A stretch of 64,000 nucleotides of DNA from WYZ-LMO2 sp038731605. Its GTDB lineage: Archaea > Halobacteriota > Archaeoglobi > Archaeoglobales > Archaeoglobaceae. A program made the position numbers and the translations under genes. Position 1 is the first letter of the stretch. Each line of letters begins with the position of its first letter. Below are positions 27,105 through 33,937 of the stretch, in pieces. Under the pieces are notes generated by a model. The model was given only the letters and a program-made list of their open reading frames with translations. It ran no database searches and had not been told where the DNA came from. Location of the stretch: contig JAVYQP010000002.1 of assembly GCA_038731605.1 (NCBI GenBank), positions 124,001 through 188,000 of the forward strand, read 5' to 3'.

Positions 27105-27931
27105 CTCACCACCTTAATAGCGAGCTCGTCTTCTCCTCCCACCTCAACCAGACCTCGCCTTCTCATTTCGATTACAGTCGTGAGAATCTCCTCCTTCCTC
27201 ATCCCAGTTCTTTCAGAAATCTCGGAAATTTTTGCCTCATATTCCACAGCCCTCAGGATTTTTGCAACTTTTATCGCAGTTTCGATCGCATTTGCGAGTA
27301 TCTGCTCGTATTTTTGAGCATCAATCTTCTCACGATAGACGTTTCCTTCTTCAACGATGCTCCTCATCTTCGCAACAAGCGCACGAACGTTCCTGTCTGT
27401 TGCGACTGCCCTTAGGATATCGGACAGTTCCTTACTAATTGCGGGGAATGTCTTTGCTGGCTCGTTCATCGAAATTCTCTCATTCTCAAGCCCAAGTTTC
27501 TCAAGAGCTATCTTCATCGCCTTAACTTTGCTCTCCGCTTCAATCGCTCCCGGAAAGTTTCTGCAGTCCACACCACAGCTCATGATCGCCACGCTTCCGT
27601 GTCTTGCGATCGCTTCAGCAATATGGATCATATCGAGCCTTGAAATACATAGTAAAGTTACACCTTCTTTGCTCTTCCTTCTACAAGCGATAAGGTTGCT
27701 GTTTGCAATTTCCGCAGCAATTGACTCGTTTCTAAACTTTGTTGCGAGCATCGATATTGCACTTGTTATACAGCTTCCAGCACAGAGTCCACAGACCTTG
27801 CAAGTCCCTGTGAGTTCTGGATAGCCGTTGACCATCTCGAGTGCCTTGTGTGGGCAAATCGACACGCAAACTCCGCAACTCACGCATTTATTATAATCGA
27901 TTATTATAGTCTTCTTTTGATCTTCTGGCAT
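27101..27931 (-). CDS. Ferredoxin / MvhD-like / winged-helix protein heading the hdr-flx operon
   Basis: A 276-residue protein with three recognisable parts. Residues 16-55 hold two [4Fe-4S] motifs (CVSCGVCVSICP and a second at 44-54 with CKVCGLCAGSC). Residues about 80-158 look like a diverged MvhD domain: IACR, LLCISR, then MSCGVDCRNFPG at the place of the MvhD CHxGDCHY motif, and KLGLENERI. Residues about 225-276 read as a winged helix (ISERTGMRKEEILTTV, RRRGLVEVGG). It precedes hdrA with a 4-base overlap. It may be an extra electron carrier, a redox-responsive regulator, or both; this is inference. Confidence 0.75.
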   Translation of the reverse strand: MPEDQKKTIIIDYNKCVSCGVCVSICPHKALEMVNGYPELTGTCKVCGLCAGSCITSAISMLATKFRNESIAAEIANSNLIACRRKSKEGVTLLCISRLDMIHIAEAIARHGSVAIMSCGVDCRNFPGAIEAESKVKAMKIALEKLGLENERISMNEPAKTFPAISKELSDILRAVATDRNVRALVAKMRSIVEEGNVYREKIDAQKYEQILANAIETAIKVAKILRAVEYEAKISEISERTGMRKEEILTTVIEMRRRGLVEVGGEDELAIKVVR

Positions 27932-28017
27932 AACTCAGCAGAACTCGAGGGGTTTATAAAACTTTAGAAATTCGCTTTTTGTTCCAAACCGCGAAAGGCT
28001 AATATCAAACGTTCGCA
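27932..28017. promoter_or_regulatory. Divergent promoter region between hdr-flx operon and pdh operon
   Basis: These 86 bases separate two divergent operons. For the minus strand, GTTTTATAAAC lies about 25 bases before the ATG at 27931. For the plus strand, CGAAAGGCTAATATC (about 27992-28006) is the only BRE/TATA-like candidate, rather close to the ATG at 28018. No ribosome-binding site precedes either gene, which suggests leaderless starts. Shared control is possible, with the winged-helix head gene as a candidate regulator. Confidence 0.5.
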
Positions 28018-29622
28018 ATGCCTTTTGGGATTCGCATGGTCGAAGTTAAAGATGGCAGATTGATCGAGCATCCGATACTGAAGTTCAATCGTGGAAGGGA
28101 AGTAACGATCTACTTCAACGGGAAACCGATAAAAGCCTACGAAGGCGAAACCGTCGCTTCTGCTTTATACGCAGCTGGGATTAGAGTTTTCAGCAGATCT
28201 TTCAGATGGCATAGACCAAGGGGATTCTTTTGCGCAATTGGGAAGTGCTCGGCGTGCATGATGGAAGTAGACGGTGTGCCAAACGTAAGGACTTGCAAAG
28301 TCTATGTGCGAGATGGAATGCAGATAAGAACGCAGACGGGATTTCCGAATGCTGAGAGGGACATTTTTGCAATTTCTGACAAAATAATCGACCGAATTTT
28401 TCCGCATGGGAGCCAGTATACGAAGTTCAACAACAAGCTAATTCGTGATTTTGTTCTCTCTCAGCTTAGGAAAATGACTGGCTTTGGAAACCCGCCGAAG
28501 AAGGAGTTTCAGGGAAATGCAAGTTATGAGGAAGTTCACTGCGACGTCCTTGTGATTGGTGGTGGACCAGCTGGAATGAGTGCTGCGATAAACGCTGGCA
28601 AGTATGGGGCTAAAGTCTTGCTAATCGATGAGAACCCATTCCTCGGGGGGCAGTTGGTGAAGCAGACTCACCGCTTCTTCGGCAGTGCAAAGCACAAAGC
28701 GGGAACTCGTGGAATTAGAATTGCGAAGATACTCGAAGAGGAGCTTAGAAAGATCCCCAACGTCGATATCAGGCTTGAAACCAAGGCGTTCGGCATCTAT
28801 GGCAGAGAAGTTGGGGCGGTTGAGAAGGACAAGTTGCTTAGGATAATCCCAAAGAAGATAGTTGTTGCAACAGGCGCATACGAGAGAACGCTGATCTTCG
28901 AAAACAACGACCTTCCCGGAGTTTATGGCGCTGGTGGTGTGCAGACTTTGATGAACGTCTACGGCATAAAGCCCGGGAATCGTGGGCTCATCGTGGGCTC
29001 GGGAAACGTTGGGCTCATCCTTAGCTACCAGCTCCTTCAAGCTGGAGTCGAAGTTTCGGCGATCGTTGAAGCTATGCCGAGGATTGGTGGTTACTTCGTT
29101 CACGCTGCCAAGGTTCGAAGGCTTGGGGTTCCGATTTACGTTCGTCACACGATATTGAGGGCTTTGGGCAAAGATCGAGTGGAGGGGGCGATAATTGCAC
29201 AGCTCGACGAGAAATGGAAACCAATACCGGGGACTGAGAAGAAATTGGACTGCGATTTCATCTGTGTCGCAGTAGGCTTGTCGCCGACGCACGAGCTACT
29301 TTATCAGGCTGGTTGCAGGATGAAGTTCGTTCCCGAGCTCGGAGGGCTTGTTCCGCTGAGAAGTAAATACAATGAAACGAGCGTCGAAGGTGTTTACGTC
29401 GCTGGTGACGTTGCTGGCGTTGAAGAAGCGACGGCGGCGATTATGAATGGCAGAATCGCAGCGATTCATGCGGTTGTGAAACTTGGGCTTGGTGGTGAGG
29501 AAGCGAAGAAAGAGCTTGAAGAGGCGTTGAAAGATCTTGAGGAGTTCCGAGCTGGACCCTTTGGGGAGAGAATCGTCTGTGGGATTGAGAAGTGCATTCT
29601 TGCTTCCGAGGTGGAGTTATGA
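28018..29622 (+). CDS. pdhA: Dye-linked dehydrogenase alpha subunit (PDH1 alpha/sarcosine oxidase alpha-like)
   Basis: A 534-residue flavoprotein. The N-terminal domain is a [2Fe-2S] fold with Cys in FCAIGKCSACM and RTCKV (about residues 78-99), as in sarcosine oxidase alpha and hydrogen cyanide synthase-like subunits. FAD binds at VIGGGPAGMSAA (about 180) and a second nucleotide site is GLIVGSGNVGL (about 323); YVAGDVAGVEEAT closes the FAD domain. In the heterotetrameric L-proline dehydrogenase PDH1 of Thermococcales the alpha subunit passes electrons from the beta subunit to NAD+ or dye. Gene order A-F-X-B supports that complex type; the true amine or amino acid substrate is unproven. Confidence 0.8.
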   Translation: MPFGIRMVEVKDGRLIEHPILKFNRGREVTIYFNGKPIKAYEGETVASALYAAGIRVFSRSFRWHRPRGFFCAIGKCSACMMEVDGVPNVRTCKVYVRDGMQIRTQTGFPNAERDIFAISDKIIDRIFPHGSQYTKFNNKLIRDFVLSQLRKMTGFGNPPKKEFQGNASYEEVHCDVLVIGGGPAGMSAAINAGKYGAKVLLIDENPFLGGQLVKQTHRFFGSAKHKAGTRGIRIAKILEEELRKIPNVDIRLETKAFGIYGREVGAVEKDKLLRIIPKKIVVATGAYERTLIFENNDLPGVYGAGGVQTLMNVYGIKPGNRGLIVGSGNVGLILSYQLLQAGVEVSAIVEAMPRIGGYFVHAAKVRRLGVPIYVRHTILRALGKDRVEGAIIAQLDEKWKPIPGTEKKLDCDFICVAVGLSPTHELLYQAGCRMKFVPELGGLVPLRSKYNETSVEGVYVAGDVAGVEEATAAIMNGRIAAIHAVVKLGLGGEEAKKELEEALKDLEEFRAGPFGERIVCGIEKCILASEVEL

Positions 29623-30104
29623 GCTATCTTGAAAGAGGGTATGCTGAACTCAACGAACTTCCACCGTTTCCAAGTGAGGAGAGGATGAAAAAGAGGTCTG
29701 TCGCATACATCGAATGTCCCCAGCCGATTCCGTGCAGTCCTTGTTACGAATCTTGCCCAGTAGATGCGATAAAGATGGACAACATCAACGATCCGCCCGT
29801 TGTTGACTACGAGAAGTGCACAGGTTGCATGAACTGCATCCGCGTTTGTCCAGGGCTTGCGATCTTCATGCTTCGACTCCGTGAAGACGGGAAGGGAGAG
29901 GTGACTTTGCAATACGAATTCCTGCCTTGGCTGAAAAAAGGAGATAAAGTAGAGCTTCTGAACAGGAAAGGAGAAGTTGTTGGAATTGGCGTTGTGAACT
30001 GGGTTCTTCCTGCAGAGAGAAACGATCAAACCTCACTCGTTCGAGTTGAAATGGATGCGAAGCTTATTTACGAGGTTCGTGCTGTTAGAAAGGTGAGAGA
30101 ATGA
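29619..30104 (+). CDS. pdhF: 4Fe-4S ferredoxin-like subunit of the dehydrogenase complex
   Basis: A 161-residue protein with two Cys clusters: CPQPIPCSPCYESCP (about residues 28-42, a variant spacing) and CTGCMNCIRVCP (about 67-78), followed by an unusual C-terminal beta-rich domain (GDKVELLNRKGEVVGIGVV). It would relay electrons within the complex, like the F gene of pdhAFXB. The ATG overlaps the pdhA stop (ATGA), with GGTGGAG upstream, and the gene overlaps pdhX by 4 bases. Confidence 0.78.
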   Translation: MSYLERGYAELNELPPFPSEERMKKRSVAYIECPQPIPCSPCYESCPVDAIKMDNINDPPVVDYEKCTGCMNCIRVCPGLAIFMLRLREDGKGEVTLQYEFLPWLKKGDKVELLNRKGEVVGIGVVNWVLPAERNDQTSLVRVEMDAKLIYEVRAVRKVRE

Positions 30105-30367
30105 GGAAAGTCGTTTGTAGATGCGAGGATTTGACAGAAGAGGAGATCGTGCATGCGATAGAGCTTGGCTACGATGACATAGAAAGTCTAAAGCGCTATA
30201 CAGGCGCAACAACTGGACCTTGCCAAGGAAAAGGCTGTCTAATGCACATCCTAAGAATTCTAAGCCAAAAGACTGGAAAAAGTATAGATGAAATTGGCAT
30301 AACAACACAAAGACCACCTGTAAACCCGGTTCCGCTTTACATTCTTGCAAGCGGTGAGGAGAAATGA
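30101..30367 (+). CDS. pdhX: BFD-like [2Fe-2S] subunit of the dehydrogenase complex
   Basis: An 88-residue BFD-like protein. Four ligands are present in the family spacing: Cys6 and Cys8 (CRC) and Cys41 and Cys46 (GPCQGKGC). Small subunits of this kind bind a [2Fe-2S] cluster between the FAD subunits of sarcosine, opine, hydroxyproline and proline dehydrogenase complexes. It overlaps both neighbours by 4 bases, so the four proteins are likely made in fixed ratio. Confidence 0.85.
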   Translation: MRKVVCRCEDLTEEEIVHAIELGYDDIESLKRYTGATTGPCQGKGCLMHILRILSQKTGKSIDEIGITTQRPPVNPVPLYILASGEEK

Positions 30368-31383
30368 ACGTCGCCATTATCGGCGCAGGAATCGCAGGAC
30401 TTGCAACTGCCTACTTCCTCGCGAAAGAAGGGGCAAAGGTAAAGGTTTTCGAGCAGAAATTCTTGCTCCATGGTGCAAGCGGTAGAAATTCCGGTGGTTT
30501 GACTGCGCAGTTCAACGATGAGGAGTTGATAAAACTTGCGTTGCGAAGCGAAGAGCTTTACGAGAAACTTCAGTCCGAGATTGGCTTTAACTTCTTGCTT
30601 CGCCGAAACGGCTATTTGAAGCTTTTTAACAGCGAAGAAGAGCTGAAAGAAGTAAACTTGCAGAGAAAATTTGGGCTTAAAGTGAAAGTTCTTCAGGCGG
30701 AAGAGGTAAAGGAGATATTCCCGGATATAAACGTGAAAGCCTTTAGATTTGCGAGCTACTATCCAAAGGGAGGCGTTGTATTCCCGTGGGCTGTCATTTG
30801 GGGACTTGCGAAGGGTTGCAGGGATTTGGGCGTAGAAATTAACGATTTCAAAAATGCGGAAGTCGTCGTTGAGAACGGAAAAGTCAAGGGTGTGAACACT
30901 GGAGAATTCCATGAAGCGGATGTCGTCGTGAACTCCGCTGGAGCCTGGAGCAAAGAGATAAACGAGAGGCTGGGAATAAAGGACGACAGAGCAATTATCA
31001 GAGAAGAAATCTGCGTCACGGAGAGCATAAAGCCGTATCTCGATCCCTACATCCTCCACGTCTCCAGCGGGCTTTTCCTTAGCCAGTCGATGCGTGGGGA
31101 AATCGTGGGTGGTATAGTGGGGAAACAGAACGGCGGAATAAACAGCAGTCTCGATTTTCTCATTCGCTATGCAAAGCTCGCAACAAATCTCGTGCCAAAG
31201 CTAAAGGGCTTGGCAATTCTGAGGCAGTGGGCGGGGGTATACGATGAGGGAATCGATGGAAAGCCGGTGGTTGGATTTTCGAAGGTCCAAGGTTTCTACC
31301 AGCTCCACGGCTTTGGCAGAAAAGGGATGAGCATAGCTTTGGCATGTGCTGAGAAAGCGTCTAAGGAGATCTTGAACGCTTAA
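30364..31383 (+). CDS. pdhB: FAD-dependent amine/amino acid dehydrogenase, beta subunit (DAO family)
   Basis: A 339-residue D-amino acid oxidase/glycine oxidase-family flavoprotein: IIGAGIAGLATA at the N-terminus, GASGRNSGGLTAQF (residues 36-49) for flavin contact, and GFGRKGMSIA near the C-terminus. In PDH1-type complexes this beta subunit holds the active site and oxidises L-proline to pyrroline-5-carboxylate; related enzymes use sarcosine, opines or hydroxyproline. With the A, F and X genes it forms a complete complex. The substrate cannot be fixed from sequence alone. Confidence 0.82.
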   Translation: MNVAIIGAGIAGLATAYFLAKEGAKVKVFEQKFLLHGASGRNSGGLTAQFNDEELIKLALRSEELYEKLQSEIGFNFLLRRNGYLKLFNSEEELKEVNLQRKFGLKVKVLQAEEVKEIFPDINVKAFRFASYYPKGGVVFPWAVIWGLAKGCRDLGVEINDFKNAEVVVENGKVKGVNTGEFHEADVVVNSAGAWSKEINERLGIKDDRAIIREEICVTESIKPYLDPYILHVSSGLFLSQSMRGEIVGGIVGKQNGGINSSLDFLIRYAKLATNLVPKLKGLAILRQWAGVYDEGIDGKPVVGFSKVQGFYQLHGFGRKGMSIALACAEKASKEILNA

Positions 31384-31440
31384 GTTAGTTGGAGTGAGCC
31401 AACATTTCACTATGGGAATTGTGATTTTTCCTTTTTTCTC

Positions 31441-31833
31441 AGTTTAAAAGGACAGCGACCGAGACAGTTAGAGAAGCCAAAACCCTACGAAAGCTGGTTC
31501 GAAGTGGACGTCGCCTTGGAGTTGTTGAGGAGAGGATATAGAGTCATACCACAATACGAGGTTTCGGGATACCGCATTGACTTGGTCGTGGAGGGCAATG
31601 AGAACAGATTAGCAGTGGAATGCGATGGAGATGAGTGGCATGGACCGGATACGTTTGAAAACGACATGAGACGTCAGAGACAGTTGGAAAGAGCTGGATG
31701 GAAATTTGTTCGAATCCGAGCGTCTGAGTTCTATGCGAATCGCCAGAGGGCGGTAGAACTAATTGAGGAAATGTGCAAAAAGCTAAAAATCTATCCAGTC
31801 CTTAGATCTACTTCCATGGCATCAAAAAATTGA
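31441..31833 (+). pseudogene. Orphan Vsr-like endonuclease domain (DUF559/MTES_1575 type), probably a broken helicase-nuclease
   Basis: The translated product is a Vsr-like PD-(D/E)xK endonuclease domain of the kind found at the C-terminus of large DNA helicases: YRIDLVVEG, LAVECDGDEWHG, and RRQRQLERAGWKFVRIRASEFY. Homology-like sequence (KPKPYESWFEVDVALELL) begins upstream of the first possible start, GTG 31504, and the frame has no ATG or GTG from the end of pdhB (31384) to there. This suggests that the N-terminal helicase was lost. If translated at all from 31504, it would be a 109-residue protein. Confidence 0.65.
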
Positions 31834-31851
31834 CCTGGAAGAAATAAGAAA

Positions 31852-32274
31852 TCATTCGAGGGGGATTATCTTCTTTTCAACTTTTTCCTTCGGGATCTCG
31901 ATTTCGAGAACTCCGTTTCTGTAGCTCGCCTTTGCGGACTCAACTTTGAGCCCTTCTGGCAACGCTACTTTCCTGTATACCCTGCCGTATCTTCTCTCTC
32001 TCCTTATGAAGTCTTTGCCCTTCTCCTCCTCTTCCTCTTTGCTCTCCGCCTTGATCACGAGATCGTTGCCCTCAAAGAACACCTCTATCTCCTCCTTCTT
32101 GAACCCCGGAAGGTCTGCCAAGACTTTTATCTTGTCCCCCTCGTCAATCACGTCGACTGCGGTTGTCTCTCTGAACTCTCTGAAAGGCTCAAAGCCCTCG
32201 AAAAGCATTCTGTTCAACCTCTCAACTGTCCTTCTGAGCTCTTCGAACGGATCAACCCATCCCCTCCTCCACAT
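31852..32274 (-). CDS. hsp20: Small heat shock protein (Hsp20/alpha-crystallin)
   Basis: A 140-residue Hsp20 chaperone. The N-terminal arm starts MWRRGWVDPFEEL; the alpha-crystallin domain runs about 42-130 (VLADLPGFKKEEIEV, then LPEGLKVESAKASYRNGVLEIEIPK), and the C-terminal IIPLE tail carries an I-x-I/L-type motif. It prevents aggregation of unfolding proteins. I start at ATG 32274, seven bases after GGAGGTGA; the GTG at 32283 lies inside that site. A heat-shock operator overlaps the promoter. Confidence 0.95.
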   Translation of the reverse strand: MWRRGWVDPFEELRRTVERLNRMLFEGFEPFREFRETTAVDVIDEGDKIKVLADLPGFKKEEIEVFFEGNDLVIKAESKEEEEEKGKDFIRRERRYGRVYRKVALPEGLKVESAKASYRNGVLEIEIPKEKVEKKIIPLE

Positions 32275-32287
32275 AAACTTCACCTCC

Positions 32288-32320
32288 CTAACTAAAGGTT
32301 AGTGTTATACTATATAAAGT
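32288..32320 (-). promoter_or_regulatory. Heat-shock operator CTAAC-N5-GTTAG and TATA box of hsp20
   Basis: The perfect palindrome CTAAC-N5-GTTAG occupies 32288-32302, between the TATA-like CTTTATATAG (about 32310-32319) and the ribosome-binding site. The same palindrome is the reported binding site of the A. fulgidus heat shock regulator HSR1 upstream of its heat-shock operon. Bound there, the regulator would block transcription at normal temperature. The regulator gene itself is not in this window. Confidence 0.8.
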
Positions 32321-32365
32321 TTTTGGTAATCAGCTTTAGAAATTGGCCAAAGCTAATTTATTAAT

Positions 32366-33937
32366 TTATAAGCACATTCTGGCACGAGACGGCTCCTGTA
32401 ATTCAGGAGGTAAAAAGTCATAAAATGCTGCTCGTGAAACCCGTGGTGCAAATTTTGCAACATAGGCTTCAGCATTTATCTGAATTGCGAATATTTTGTC
32501 CTGCTCTACATTAACTACCTTCCATACTTTACCAGCTAGCATAAAACATTCATCAATTGGACCATAAACCTCTCCGACCTCCTTTTGAGTAGCTGTGTTA
32601 ATAACCTTAAACGCTTTTATGTCAGGTATATTGGAATGAATCTTGCCTCTTTCTCCAAAGTCCATCAACTTAGTTGTAGCATACCATTTTCCATTGTGTT
32701 TCTCTATCCACCCCAAATTCTGAAGATGCATTAGTATGTAGGATAAACACTGTTGGGAACAAAAACCATGAAACAGTTGTGAAAAATACTCATCACTTAG
32801 CCCACCCCTGTTTGCATAAAGGGATGAAAATATTTGTTGTACTACTACAGATAGGTCTGGGGAATAATTTTCCTCCTCAATTATGCCTTCTCTTGCAAAT
32901 GCCAACATTTTTTCTAAGATAATTCTTTCTTCCTCCGATGTGAACAAAGCAAGAACTCTATGCTTATGTGTTCGTCTGTTTCCTCTACCAATGCGTTGAA
33001 TAAATGAGGACACACTCCAAGGAACTTCTGCGAGCACGACTGCATCAATATCCCCTATATCTATTCCAACCTCTAAGGTCATAGTTGCGATGCACACACC
33101 TCTGGGAGACTCTTTCATAAATCTTTCTGCTTCTTCTCGTTCTCTTCTACTCAAGCTGCCATGGTGAACAACAACATTTTTTTCGCCCCACAACTTTTTT
33201 AATTCGTATCCAATCGTTTCCACTTTTTTCCTTGTGTTAGCAAAAATTAAGAGCTTCTTCAACGCCTCCTTCTTTGCATATTCAAATACTTCTTCTAACG
33301 AGTTAACTAGGGTAAATTCTATTTCATTTTTTCCCTCACACTTAACAACTTCATACTCACGCAAGAAGCGTTTTCCTATATTCTCTGGTGAGGCAATTGT
33401 TGCAGAAAGTGCATAAATATTAAACTTAGTTTCTGTAACTGTGGACAGTCTTTTCAAGAGAATGTATATCTGATCTCCTCTGAACGTGTTGTGTATTAAA
33501 TGGATCTCATCAAGTACAACAGCCTTTAATTTTTTGAATACTAAAGGTTGCCTACAAAGTAAAGAATCAAAGGACTCGGGCGTAGTTATAAGGAAGTTCG
33601 GTAGTTGTTTTGGGTTAAAGTAAGGTTTGTCTCCCGTTTTTAATGCTAATTTAACCCCACACTCATGAAGCTGTTCTTTTAACCGTTCGTACAGATCATT
33701 TACCAAAGCCCGTGTAGGAGAGATATACAGGATTGCTAATCCCTCCCAATTTTCTTTAAGGTATCGCTCAATTAGAGGTGCAACAACAGCTTCTGTCTTT
33801 CCGCTTGCTGTAGGCGCCACAATAACTACATCCTTCCCCTCTAAAACCAATGGAATTGTTTGTTCTTGAACCGGTAGAAGTTTTCTAAATCTACCAAAAA
33901 ATATGTGCCAGGTTCGTTTAAGTTCCACTTTACTCAC
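32366..33937 (-). CDS. Lhr-type DEAD/DEAH helicase of a BREX/Shango-like defence operon
   Basis: A 523-residue superfamily 2 helicase. Walker A is APTASGKT (41-48), motif II is DEIH (143-146), motif III SAT (178-180) and motif VI QRIGRGNRR (314-322). The C-terminal 190 residues contain a winged-helix-like part but no extra nuclease. BrxHI of BREX types 2 and 6 and SngC of Shango are comparable partners of DUF2791-type ATPases. It overlaps the ATPase gene by 8 bases; GTG 33937 sits within a purine-rich site, and GTG 33928 is an alternative. AT-rich codons distinguish it from housekeeping neighbours. Confidence 0.8.
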   Translation of the reverse strand: MSKVELKRTWHIFFGRFRKLLPVQEQTIPLVLEGKDVVIVAPTASGKTEAVVAPLIERYLKENWEGLAILYISPTRALVNDLYERLKEQLHECGVKLALKTGDKPYFNPKQLPNFLITTPESFDSLLCRQPLVFKKLKAVVLDEIHLIHNTFRGDQIYILLKRLSTVTETKFNIYALSATIASPENIGKRFLREYEVVKCEGKNEIEFTLVNSLEEVFEYAKKEALKKLLIFANTRKKVETIGYELKKLWGEKNVVVHHGSLSRREREEAERFMKESPRGVCIATMTLEVGIDIGDIDAVVLAEVPWSVSSFIQRIGRGNRRTHKHRVLALFTSEEERIILEKMLAFAREGIIEEENYSPDLSVVVQQIFSSLYANRGGLSDEYFSQLFHGFCSQQCLSYILMHLQNLGWIEKHNGKWYATTKLMDFGERGKIHSNIPDIKAFKVINTATQKEVGEVYGPIDECFMLAGKVWKVVNVEQDKIFAIQINAEAYVAKFAPRVSRAAFYDFLPPELQEPSRARMCL

